Made by a program: the position numbers and the translations under genes. Positions 19,975 through 30,500 of a stretch of 64,000 bases of DNA are shown here, piece by piece (within the stretch, counting starts at the first letter, position 1; every line of letters begins with the position of its first letter). The notes under the pieces were generated by a model. That model ran no database searches. It was not told the origin of the DNA and saw only the letters and a program-made list of their open reading frames with translations. This stretch comes from Bicyclus anynana (taxonomy: Eukaryota > Arthropoda > Insecta > Lepidoptera > Nymphalidae): NCBI RefSeq assembly GCF_947172395.1, contig NC_069086.1, positions 17,869,572 to 17,933,571 of the forward strand, in the 5' to 3' direction.

Positions 19975-20230
19975 AACTAAATAAAATTAATAAATTAATT
20001 AATTAAACAAATAAAAAACCCGACTGCCTATATGATACAAAAACTGAAAAGAAAAAAAACAAGTTCAGTCCAGAAGTGTAGAAAAAAATTAGAAAACAGT
20101 CGGGACCTATTATATTGAATATAATGATTTACGTCTACATTTTTTAATAGGTCCCCACTTTAGTTTAATCAGTTTTTGTATCATTTATGCAGTCGGGTTA
20201 TTCGTTTATTTAATTATTTTATTTCATAAT
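19975..20230. mobile_element. MITE with about 50-bp TIRs (CCCGACTGC family)
   Basis: AAATAAAAAACCCGACTGCC and its partner GCAGTCGGGTTATTCGTTTA mark inverted arms, with ATGATACAAAAACTG mirrored by CAGTTTTTGTATCAT. A fragment lies at 49690-49800. It sits in the long host intron 19531-22614. Confidence 0.75.
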
Positions 20231-21504
20231 TTTTAGTTAGATAGATGGTGAATTTCGGATTTATTTGTTACGTTTGTTACAAAGTACGATAGTGTATACC
20301 TACGTCCAATCGAGGATAAGTAAATATTCAAAAAAATCTACGGAACCCTCGGTGGGCGAATCCGACTCGCACATGTCGAGTTTTATAATCAATATATTTA
20401 ATTTAGTCTATTTAAGGTATTTTATAACTACACTTCATAAACCTTATAGTCGTCCGCCTCGTGTATTATGTATATACAATTAATAAATAACGTTTTTCTA
20501 ATTGTAGTTTTTTTTTGGCCATTATATACCATTTTGAAATTCTCACAAAAAGCCCTTGAATTTGATTCCCTTGTTGCAATATTTAAAAAAAAATCACCTC
20601 GATTCTATAGCATCTCACAGTCGTCTTGTTGGTTTTTTTTTAATTTCACCTATCTAAGAACACTTGGGTTATTAAAACAAATCTAAGGATATCTGAATTA
20701 CGTAATTCCGTTCAGCGGTTTCGAAGATATGAGGTAATAAATAATACATACAAGATACGCGCGAAAAACAAACAACAAATAAACAATAATTAACGAAACG
20801 AGAACAAAACGAAATAATAAAAATTACAAAGGAAGAAAATACGCCCAACAGTCTGGATTTAGTTAACGAATACTGTGAGGTAGGAGTATTAGTCACAGAC
20901 AACAAATAAAGTAGTGTTTTGTGCTGTGAAGTGTGTGTGTGTGAAATGTCAAATCTTCTTTCACTTAATAACACAAAATCAAAAAATTAATCATAGTATA
21001 GGGTATTTCTGCAATAAATGAAAGGTAAAATTCACATTAAAATAAAAGAAAACATCTTCTTTTGATATGAAAATACGACATTTATAAAAATTATTAAAGT
21101 TATTATTTAATTTTATAAATGCACATTTAATACCCATAAAACTCAATATCTTTATTTTTCATAATGGTTTGTGACTCATGTCTGCTTGGGTTCTTTTTAT
21201 GTCGTTTGTATTGTTTTTGTGCAAACTCTATATATTTAACATAGAGGAATTAGAAATGGAAATGCATCGCACCCAAATGCAGCAACAAAATTGTCTGTCG
21301 TTTTTTGAAAGGGACGAGGTAAACTCAGTCATTGAAAATATTTAACAAGAATAAATAATAAAATATTTAACAAGAATAATATAATCTGTACACAGAACGT
21401 TAAATTAATGGATTGATGTTCTGTTCGTTCGTTCGTTAGAAGAATAGAATCGATTTTTCTTTTAGATATTGTTTTTATTACAAATTTATTATAAATTATA
21501 ATTA

Positions 21505-21775
21505 TGTTTTTGACGACCTCCGTGGCGCACTGGTACGCGCGGTGGATTTACAAGACGGAGGACCTAGGTTCGATCCCCGGCTGGGCCGATTGAGAATTTC
21601 TTAATTGTGCCAGGTCTGGCTGGTTACCACCCTACCTACAAAACGTATCGCTAAGCGATTTAGCGTTCCGGTATGATGTCGTGTAGAAATCATACCATCC
21701 ATCTTAGATTGCATCATCACTTACCATCAGGTGAGACTGAAATCAAGGGCTAACATGTAAAGAATAACAAAAATA
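21505..21775 (+). mobile_element. tRNA-derived SINE (type 2), near full length
   Basis: The head CGTGGCGCACTGGTACGCGC and B box GGTTCGATCCCCGGC are followed by a body ending TTACCATCAGGTGAGACTG. Reverse copies are at 25650-25975 and 54290-54610; a 3' fragment is at 27385-27462. Confidence 0.85.
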
Positions 21776-22064
21776 AAATAGAAATATTTTCAAATTGAAC
21801 GTCACGTCATCTTTTACTGAATTAGAAGTTGTTGGCCGTTTTTTATGCCATTGAACTACTTACTACACAAACCGGAATATTTAGGGAGTTTTTTAGACGA
21901 CGAAAACGATTACAACAATGAAACATCGATACAATCGAACAATCTAACGCGTTTGTTAGTTTTTTTACACGCGTTAGCCGCTCAACTATCCCAGTCGATT
22001 TTACAAACACTTCTAAATGCCCCGCTCTATATAGATATATCGTTGATTCTTTGACAGAGAGGTA

Positions 22065-22115
22065 ACGTCTTGCGAGGTAGGTCCTTCTATTATTGGTCCG
22101 AGATAATTAATTTAT
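22065..22115. mobile_element. End of a TIR DNA element
   Basis: GGTCCTTCTATTATTGGTCC matches the right end of the element at 58902-59212. The DNA to its left (21840-22060) is only weakly similar. Confidence 0.45.
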
Positions 22116-22467
22116 TGTTTGTGAATCCGGGCTCAAAAGGGTTAGAACCCAGAGCCGTAAAGCTTATTATTAAAAATACAATGTATGTGAATCGAAACGA
22201 AAAGTGTCGCCCTAAAAGAACCTTTTTGAGAAGTGATATGGTTGTGTAAAAAGCCTAAAGTTGTGGACTATAGTAGCTTAAAAAATATATTGTATGTTTA
22301 AATAATAGGTAAATATAATTACTTGTACAATTATCCGCCCACTTTAGTATGACGGGAGTATATTAATGTGGACGGATAATTGTGCCTCTGAGTATATATA
22401 AATGAGAGTTTAATGTTACAATATAGACAGTGAAATTAAAAGAAAAGTATTTAAATTTATTTAAGTA

Positions 22468-22549
22468 TTAAATGATGACCAGACCTTCAGGTCTCCCTCA
22501 ACAGAGAGAACCCAAATCACCATGTTGACCAACTTACGCGTCTGACCTT
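22468..22549 (+). ncRNA. Orphan box C/D snoRNA, family S, copy 4
   Basis: C box 22472-22478 and D box 22542-22545, with D guide CCAACTTACGCGT. The D box is 69 nt before the 3' splice site at 22614. Confidence 0.88.
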
Positions 22550-23249
22550 TGTTGAAACTAGTAACGCATATCCTTTTTTTATGTTGTAAATAAATTGTTT
22601 TTATTTACTTTCAGAATCTTTGTGGAATATGGAAGATAATAAAAATGACTGGAAAATTAATTACAAATTGGTGAGTTATTAAATTGATAATTAGCCTTGC
22701 TATGAATAATAATATAATATAATAATGAATAATACAAAAAAAAAGAGATAAAAATGTTTATAATATTAAAATAGCGAAATAAATAAGAAAACTAAGCAAC
22801 TTTAAAGTATTATTAATTATTAAATGATGACTAGACCATCAGGTCTCCCTCAACAGAGAGAACCCAAATCACCATGTTGACCAACTTACGCGTCTGACCT
22901 TTGTTGAAACTAGTAACGCATATCCTTTTTTTATGTTGTAAATAAATTGTTTTTATTTACTTTCAGAATCTTTGTGGAATATGGAAGATAATAAAAATGA
23001 CTGGAAAATTAATTACAAATTGGTGAGTTATTAAATTGATAATTAGCCTTGCTATGAATAATAATATAATATAATAATGAATAATACAAAAAAAAAGAGA
23101 TAAAAATGTTTATAATATTAAAATAGCGAAATAAATAAGAAAACTAAGCAACTTTAAAGTATTATTAATTATTAAATGATGACTAGACCATCAGGTCTCC
23201 CTCAACAGAGAGAACCCAAATCACCATGTTGACCAACTTACGCGTCTGA
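22546..23249 (+). repeat. 352-bp exact tandem duplication of a host exon plus snoRNA module
   Basis: 22546-22897 and 22898-23249 appear identical by eye. Each holds the end of one intron, one host exon (22615-22670, 22967-23022), a donor, and one family S snoRNA. It is the youngest visible step of the module expansion, or possibly an assembly duplication. Confidence 0.88.
22820..22901 (+). ncRNA. Orphan box C/D snoRNA, family S, copy 5
   Basis: C box 22824-22830 and D box 22894-22897. It carries GACCATCAGGTC instead of GACCTTCAGGTC. The D box is 69 nt before 22966. It is identical to copy 6. Confidence 0.88.
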
Positions 23250-23253
23250 TTTA
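23172..23253 (+). ncRNA. Orphan box C/D snoRNA, family S, copy 6
   Basis: C box 23176-23182 and D box 23246-23249, same sequence as copy 5. Similarity stops at the D box, and the 3' splice site follows at 23325, 76 nt on. Confidence 0.88.
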
Positions 23254-23715
23254 AATAAATTGTAAAGATCATGAGTTACTGAAATCCATTTGAATCTGAA
23301 TATAAAAGGTTTCACTTATTTCCAGGTACACACTAAAGGGAGATGAAAGCTACTAACAGATAACAAATGTAATAAAGGAATTACGGTTTTGGTAAGTGTA
23401 AAAAAATCATTTTTATGTCTGAACCATCAATCTATTAAAAAGTGGATGCACAATTAGCGACCAAAAAACGTCTCCACTCAATGAGTGCCAAACACAACTT
23501 CTTGGCACTCAATTCAAGTATAAGAGTTTAATGATCTGAACTAATAATAGAAAAAGCGTAGATTTCATTTTTTGTTTAGTTTCTTTGTTACAAACCACTG
23601 AACTGATTAAAAAAAAAATTATACTAATAGAAAATGACATAAGCGGCATGTATCTTAGGCATTATTTTATCCCAGTATTGGAGATGTTTGCAATTAATAT
23701 TATAAAGGAGATAAT

Positions 23716-25286
23716 TTAACCCATTAGAGGTCAAATGAAAAGTACAAATGATATTTTGAAATAATCTTCACTTACTTATTAAAAAACAAAGAAACAAGCA
23801 TGAAATTGAAGAAAATACTGAAAAATATTAGATTTCATGAAATTACAGGGATGTGCACAACTGAGTACAATGACCGCTTATGTATAAAAATTTTCAAAAT
23901 ACGCTTTATCAACACAAAGTGTTTTGAGACACTTCTTACATTACCAGCGCACTCTTACATGACAAAAGACACACTGCAGCGGTCTTTCAGTTTTGATGGG
24001 GTGACCTATTTATAGAATAGTACTCGTTGATCGTTACTAGTATCAAAATTCATTACATATAAAAGCCAAGAATTAGCATCGGACAAATCGAATATGTAAG
24101 TAAATAACACCCACCACCACTTTTTACCATGAACAGCAATTCTGTATAACGAGATAGACTCGACAAGTTCATCAACGCCACCTATATTTTTGTTGTAAGT
24201 TTGAAATAAATGTGGTATCGCTACGTCTGTTTTCTCCCACTATTTTGGACTCCGTCGCTTGACAGTCCCTTATGGTTTTATGGTGTCGTACTTAGTTGCC
24301 ATTATACATACACTATATTATATATAATATATATTCCAAGCCTATATCTTCATCTAGAGACCAGTACATTGCTTCTTGGGGTAACTTGTGATATCCAAAT
24401 ACGAGATTTTCTATATAATATAATCATATCAACAATCTTTTCAAATATTTGTATAGGCCCCTTAGCTCTTCACAAATCCCATTTTTCCTATCACTGACTT
24501 CGCAAGGTGTTGTGATGTTGAAGTGTATGAAGGGGCACATTTCCGCCAGATTGGCATCGGATTGGATTGGCGGGTAACATCATGTCGTCTTCTTTTTGAC
24601 GCCAGTTCATCATCACTATCGTCGTTACTGCCATCTTCGGGATTCGTAAATACCTCTATAGTATGAGGTACATCATGGGGCATGAAACACCCTGCTATAT
24701 CTTCCTCGGCACCTTCCTCTTCATCAGTCAATGTGCTTGGATCGGGTGGTATGATAGCAAAATCACTTTCATCGTCATCACTATTTCGTAAAACACCATC
24801 AACAGCTGCCTCGAGCCCTAGGTAGCATTCTCGAGGTGTAAATTGTTGTTTATTTATTACAAGGAATATGTAAACTAAACCAGTTATTTTACTTACGTAT
24901 GTTGTCATTGTACGCAAACGCGTACAGTACAATTTGTATGACCCTATTTTCGTTTTAGTTGTAAATAACTTATTGTATTCTAATTCAAATCTTACTTTGA
25001 CATCTATTTTCTACTAATGTTATGAAAAAACAAACTTTTTATCGATGGTTATGAAAAAAAATATAATATCATTCACTTACGTGCACAACGTTTCCGTGAT
25101 GCAACTTCAACTGACACTATTTATCAAAAAATGTCAGACTACCCGCATAATGTTTAACAAAATATCTAAACAGTTTTATAATAAAGTAAAATTATATGAT
25201 TACCCTACTTAACTTTCCGAGTTCTACAATCTACACCTATGGATATGTCTGTACTCAGTTGCGTACAGTGACCTCAAATGGGTTAA
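23716..25286 (-). mobile_element. Internally deleted piggyBac element with TTAA target duplication
   Basis: TTAA (23716-23719) is followed by CCCATTAGAGGTCAAATG, and the right end TGACCTCAAATGGG is followed by TTAA (25283-25286). These are inverted ends with the TTAA duplication typical of piggyBac. The element is about 1.56 kb, shorter than an autonomous one. On the minus strand (about 24932-24462) an open frame holds an acidic stretch (SDFAIIPPDPSTLTDEEEG) that resembles the N-terminal region of piggyBac-type transposases. The DDD catalytic part is absent. It sits in the last family S intron, 7 nt upstream of that snoRNA's C box. Confidence 0.75.
24462..24932 (-). pseudogene. piggyBac-like transposase N-terminal remnant
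   Basis: The open frame is up to 156 residues. From about residue 39 it is acidic (AAVDGVLRNSDDDESDFAIIP), followed by a basic patch ASKRRRHDVTR and PMPIWRK. No catalytic domain follows, so it is not an active transposase. The first 30 or so residues before this may not be coding. Confidence 0.6.
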
Positions 25287-25289
25287 GTA

Positions 25290-25371
25290 CTAAATGATGA
25301 CTTGACCTTCAGGTCTCCCTCAACAGAGAGAACCCAAATCACCATGTTGACCAACTTACGCGTCTGACCTT
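25290..25371 (+). ncRNA. Orphan box C/D snoRNA, family S, copy 7
   Basis: C box 25294-25300 and D box 25364-25367, D guide CCAACTTACGCGT, 72 nt before the 3' splice site at 25439. The upstream flank is TTAAGTACTAAATGATGA; its TTAA is the right target site of the piggyBac insertion. The snoRNA body is undamaged. Confidence 0.88.
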
Positions 25372-25649
25372 TATATATAAATTAAAAATATTAATCATTG
25401 TTAACACAGTGACTTAATTTTTTTTTAATTGTTTCCCAGGTGTACGGGGAATAAATATGGAGAACTAATTATGTAAGCTAAGTTTAATATTTTTTTTTAT
25501 TTAACGTAAATTTGCCTGAACTAAAATTTGCTTATATTACAAACTCATTTGTTGTTGAGTAGTGTTACTTTGTATCTATGTTTTGTATAACTCGCAAGTT
25601 CGAGTTTCGAATTCAACTCTTTATCTTTCTCATTCTATATTATCGTGTT

Positions 25650-25975
25650 TTTTTTTATTTTCTACAAGTTAGCCCTTGACTACAATCTCGCCTGATGGTA
25701 AGTGTTGATGCAATCTAATACGAAAGTGGGCTAACTTGTTAGGATAGGATGAAAATCCACATCCATTTTGGTTCGGTTTCTACAGGACATCGTATCGGCA
25801 CGCTAAATTACTTGGCGGTACGTCTTTGCTGGTAGGGTGGTAAGCCACGGTCGCAGCCTCCCACCAGCCAAACCTGGACCAATTAAGAAATCCTCAATCG
25901 GTCCAGCCGTGGATCGAACCCAGGACCTCAGTCTTGTAAATCCACCGCGCATGCCACTGATTACGAAGGCTGTCA
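25650..25975 (-). mobile_element. tRNA-derived SINE (type 2), reverse
   Basis: CAAGTTAGCCCTTGACTACA to GTCTTGTAAATCCACCGCGC is the reverse complement of the copy at 21505, including the B-box region (GATCGAACCCAGGACC). It lies in the last host intron. Confidence 0.85.
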
Positions 25976-26084
25976 TTCTATAATATCGTGTTAGACAAAG
26001 AGCGATGTGAGAGTGAATTTCGAAACTCGCATTAGCGAGTGATAAAAACGTTAAAGAATGGGAATCAAAATGTTTTGTGATTTA

Positions 26085-26255
26085 TATCTGGCAAGTTCGT
26101 TGATAACACTCCCATGATATGCGGGCGACAGGGGGAAAGACTGCGGGTGTGAAATCGTGCGTGCCGGGAAGTGATTTGCATCAGTCGTGGGTTTTTCATT
26201 CATCGCTATGCGCGCAACATCGGGAGTGTTACGAACGAAGTTGCCAAGCTATAAA
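26085..26255. mobile_element. MITE, CTTGGCAA family, full length
   Basis: GGCAAGTTCGTTGATAACAC at one end and GTTACGAACGAAGTTGCCAA at the other, with a GC-rich core holding GGGTTTTTCATTCATCGC. It is the reverse orientation of the copy at 4949. Confidence 0.8.
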
Positions 26256-26452
26256 TGTATTTTGAAAACAGTTTGTTTTTGATAATATACCTGTCTGTAT
26301 AATTTAAAAGGAATGCTTTTAGGCCATAAAGGCACTTCTCTGTACGCCAGACGGAAAGCATTGTGATCCAAACTGCCGAGCTGCATACCTTGCATGTCTC
26401 GGTTATATAGATTTACTACAAGTTTAATAAAAAATAAATCTTTTCAAAATGG

Positions 26453-26652
26453 NNNNNNNNNNNNNNNNNNNNNNNNNNNNNNNNNNNNNNNNNNNNNNNN
26501 NNNNNNNNNNNNNNNNNNNNNNNNNNNNNNNNNNNNNNNNNNNNNNNNNNNNNNNNNNNNNNNNNNNNNNNNNNNNNNNNNNNNNNNNNNNNNNNNNNNN
26601 NNNNNNNNNNNNNNNNNNNNNNNNNNNNNNNNNNNNNNNNNNNNNNNNNNNN
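26453..26652. other. Assembly gap of exactly 200 N
   Basis: The gap is flanked by a direct repeat: TAATAAAAAATAAATCTTTT followed by C(A/T)AAATGG occurs just before the gap and again just after it. The missing DNA is probably another copy of whatever follows. The length is a placeholder. Confidence 0.95.
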
Positions 26653-26675
26653 TTAATAAAAAATAAATCTTTTCT

Positions 26676-26750
26676 AAATGGTGATGATGACAGGTTTGAA
26701 AAAATTGATATTTGTGAGAAATTCGGGTAAAAAAACTGTCATCACCCCCT
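26676..26750 (+). ncRNA. Possible additional C/D-like RNA in the last host intron
   Basis: C-box match ATGATGA 26684-26690 is enclosed by an inverted repeat (GGTGATGATGACAG with CTGTCATCACC). A D-box-like CTGT at 26736-26739 lies 63 nt before the 3' splice site at 26802. The D box is not canonical (CTGA expected), so this may be a decayed copy. Position and spacing fit the other 16. Confidence 0.35.
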
Positions 26751-26802
26751 ATTGTTATTACTTTAGTCTTTACAATTCTCATGTTAGATTTAATTTTTCC
26801 AG

Positions 26803-27000
26803 GTACTGCTACAAGTTCACCAGTTGACTCCTCCCACCAATACAATCTACTGGTGGCTTTGTTTGCTATAAGCTCAGTATACTTTGTACTGTGCTATAAG
26901 TATTTAAGCAGGCGACAAAGTACTGTTTTTATCACGCTCTGATACGTTTTACATGAAATTTTGTTAAATAGTGTCTTACCATTTTAAGTTGTTGTTTAGT
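26803..27000 (+). ncRNA. Probable terminal exon of the snoRNA host gene
   Basis: TTAATTTTTCCAG ends at 26802 and no good donor follows in the next 200 bases. I cannot point to a clear AATAAA, so the transcript end is uncertain. Confidence 0.45.
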
Positions 27001-27384
27001 TTTTAAAAAAGTTATAAATATACGACATATTGACTACTAAAAATATGATTGCGTTTTATTTGTTACTTTTCCGAACGTAAATTTATAAAGAGGTATGATG
27101 GTTGTTTGTTGGTTATGAATAAACTCCGAGAGTACTTGACCGGTTTTAAAAATTCTTTCACCAATGAAAAGCTACATTATCAGCAAGTAACAGTTATGTT
27201 TTATCTCTATCAACGGCAACTAAGCGGGTAACATACGTTTGCTTCGCTATCGGTGAACAACGAGCCGCTGTACTTTATATCTATATTCTCACGGGAACAA
27301 GAATTAAGGCTGTTCAGTTCCTGCGCATCGTGGCGATTGCAACTACTATTGAAATTATTTATGACTAGCGGACGCCCGCGATCC

Positions 27385-27462
27385 TATCCTAACAAGTTAG
27401 CCCGCTTCCATCTTAGATAGCATCATCACTTGCCATCAGGTGAGATTGAAGGACAAACTTGT
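27385..27462 (+). mobile_element. 3' fragment of a type-2 SINE
   Basis: AACAAGTTAGCCCGCTTCCA to TGCCATCAGGTGAGATTG matches the end of the SINE at 21505. It follows a Helitron-like end (ACTAGCGGACGCCCGCG at about 27364) and lies downstream of the RPF1 stop. Confidence 0.7.
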
Positions 27463-27502
27463 AAAAAAAAAAAAGTTCGCGTAGATAATTAATTTTATTA
27501 AT

Positions 27503-30500
27503 CTATAAAAAGAAGCGTCGTCTGGACGTCTCCATCTGGTGGCGGCGGCCGGCGATGATCCACTCGTAGTCGCCGCGCTTGGAGTCGAAGGTGCCTTGCT
27601 GCAGCGAGATCAGCTTCAGCGTGAAGCGCGGCCCCAGCTCGCGCAGCTTGGCGCGTTTGCCGTCTGGAGTAAACTCGTACCTGACAAGCAAACATTTTTT
27701 GAAATGACAACGTCTTAAAATTCGATGGAGCCGGATGCACACTCGAGAAAAGAAGATGTCATGCGTCGTTCCCTCTAGGGTTGCCAACATTTTTTACAAG
27801 AAATATATTCTGGTCTATGAAGATTATTAAACTAAAAAAACGAACATTTTCTTTTGAAAAATGCAACCATTCCATCAGTATTTTCTTATGACGTCACGTT
27901 CAACTATAGTCAGTAAACCGACTTTACAGACAACCGATTTTTTTAGGAAAGAAAGAAAGAAGAATATGTTTATATGCATTTTTGGTGTCACAAACAGTAC
28001 ATCGTATCTTAGATATTATATGACAATCTGTGACACCTAACAGAAAGGGATTAGGTACAGCTCAGCTCAGCATTGGCCGCTCATTGCAAAAAAGCAATTC
28101 CCAACATTGATTTTCAGCTGAGACCCAGATGACGTCGCACCCAGTTATGATATTTAGGGCACATTTAACACAAGACAAGTAAGTGTCTGGCGATCTGCTC
28201 ACAGGCATTAAGGCATTTATGTATCTGATAGCATTTACATTCAGAAATTTCCTCGGGAGCTATCGTTCCCTACAGAATCCCTTAAAACAGCTGGTCCTCC
28301 TTTGGCTGGTTATGGGAATCTGTTCTCCAGATCAGGGAAGCTGTTTTTGTAGCCGAGCAAACCGAAGACCCCCCTCGCGACTCCAGAGACCGCGCAAGCT
28401 TATTTGCTTGGACTGATAGTTTCTCCTGATACCTCCGGCTGCACTGTGTGATTTATTCGCCAACAATTCGTATGCCTATATCGAGGTATATACAAGAACT
28501 TATTGCTGATACATCGTGGGATGCTACGCATTGTACTTAGTCTACAGTATATCTTGGCAACTTCGTTCGTAACACTCCCGATGTGGCGCGGGGCGCGGGG
28601 TGCCACACTATAGTACCTACTAGTGATCAGGTACGTACCGATGGTGCCTGAAGAAGATGTAGTCGCGCTGGTTGTGGAAGGTGACGGCGCGGCGGCCGCG
28701 GAACTGCGGCTCGTAGTGGAACAGCGCGCCGAGCATGCGCCCCACCGTCAGCCCCAGCCGCGTGCTGAAGTTGTTGAGTATCACCTGCCACAAGCACACG
28801 ACTATACTCAGAGGCACAATTGTCCCATTTTAATATGACGCGAGTATATTATACCGTATGATACAATGTCCTTATTGATCTTGGAATGTTGCTGTTTTTT
28901 TTGGTTACATTATTACAATCTTCTCATCTGAGACTTGGTTGTTAACTATGGGCCTTATTAGAAGGCTCAAAGTCACTCAGCGGGCAACAGAATTTCTCTG
29001 TGTGATTGAATGAGAAATAATGGACTTTGGGATTCCAAGGAGCTGGAATGGCAAACCCACACAGGAAAGCAGTGCTAGTTGACCCCCCACTAGGTGGACC
29101 GAGGACATGAAGCGGGTTGCTGGGAGCCGCTGGATGCTGGCGGCTTGAGACTGTTGTGCTCGGAAGTCCATGCAAGAGGCTTATGGACAGCAGTGGACGA
29201 CCATCAACTGATACTGATGATGATGATTATGTTGAGTATAACCTACCACACGTCTATGGGACATGTTTCGTGGCGCGGAGTATACTGTAATAATATTCTT
29301 TTTTAGTTTCTTACCTCTGGTCTGTGTGTTGTAATTTCCTTATGATCCTTTTTGAGTTCCTTAGTGATTTTACAACTGGATAATCTGAAATGTGCTGTGG
29401 GTCCATTTGGGAGGTGGATTAGTAAAAAACCATTAGGTTGCTTCTGATTCTCGTTTATTATTATGACGTCAGTTACTTGTTCCCTGATAGATGACTGGAT
29501 TATCCTTTTTACTGATGACCTGGAATTTGATAATGATAAAAATTTATGGGAATTATTTGTTTTTTGTGGTTGTTTTACTGTGATCACAACACATTGTGAT
29601 CACAGTAAAACAACCACAAGTCTAAATTTGTGTTATTTGTGTTATGGCTCTAATGAATGGCAATCACAGCAAATAGCAACATTTGTGTTGTGGCTGACGT
29701 GCTATTCAATCTCATCACATTGTGGCAACAAATGTATAGATCCACCACTGATTGCACAGAATAGTAAAAAACTATTTTTCTGCTCACTGAGTGTTTTCGA
29801 TCTTTGAGCATAACCAATACATTGTTTCCAATTACATTAATTCCTTTTTTTTTAGAAAATAATCTAGTTTCTTAGTTACTTTTACAACTTTTTGAGCATA
29901 CATATTTTTATGCTACACTACCTAGTTATAAGGTGTGTAGGGCTAGGGAAAGTGCGCGACTCATTGCACACATGCTAGCAGACAAGGAAGAATGGAAGAA
30001 GTACTCACAGATGCTGACAGCTATTACAATTAGGAGAAAGGAAAGAGAACGGTTCAAAAAGAAAGAGAGAGAAATGAAAAATAGAAAGTCAGTATTAAGA
30101 AATACACTTTGGTTCTGTATTGACTGGCAAGTAACAAAAAAAAATTAGGCATAATCTAGAAATTTCCCAGCATATTCCTATATGCTCCCCATAAGCAAAG
30201 AGCAAATTGGCTACCATAAACTCAGTATTTTGAGCATATGCTGTCATTTCAGCCCTTATAAATATGTCTGGCTCTTAGTTTAAAAGAATAAAATAAATAC
30301 ATACATACCTTTGTCTATACCGTGATAAAGAATTGGGTATCATTCTACTCAGCTCTTTGCCAAATGTTCTAGTCTTTGAGTGTGGGTTGTCAGAGTATGT
30401 TATCAGAACCTTGGGCTCATAGCTGTTTTCAAAATATGAAGACAATTCATCTAGTTCCATATCTTTTTGTGCCTGAAAAAGCCATTACAAAAAAGATGGT

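Larger units (their letters stand above)
11263..27000 (+). ncRNA. GAS5-like multi-snoRNA host gene, possibly a spliced 3' extension of METTL6
   Basis: A chain of short exons, each preceded by a pyrimidine tract and AG and followed by GTAAGT-like donors: 11960-11993, 12458-12505, 12986-13022, 13732-13782, 14286-14338, 14642-14697, 15555-15583, 16611-16654, 17560-17606, 18120-18161, 18726-18786, 19095-19157, 19469-19530, 22615-22670, 22967-23022, 23326-23391, 25440-25472, and a probable last exon from 26803. They hold no conserved reading frame. Nearly every intron holds exactly one box C/D snoRNA ending 67-76 nt before its 3' splice site, as in vertebrate UHG/GAS5 genes. Neighbouring exons resemble each other (GGAAGATAATAAAAATG in five; ACAAGGATTG in two, CAGGATTG in a third), so exon and intron were duplicated together. 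The first link may be the donor overlapping the METTL6 stop; an independent promoter in 11266-11820 cannot be excluded. The last intron contains an assembly gap. Confidence 0.82.
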
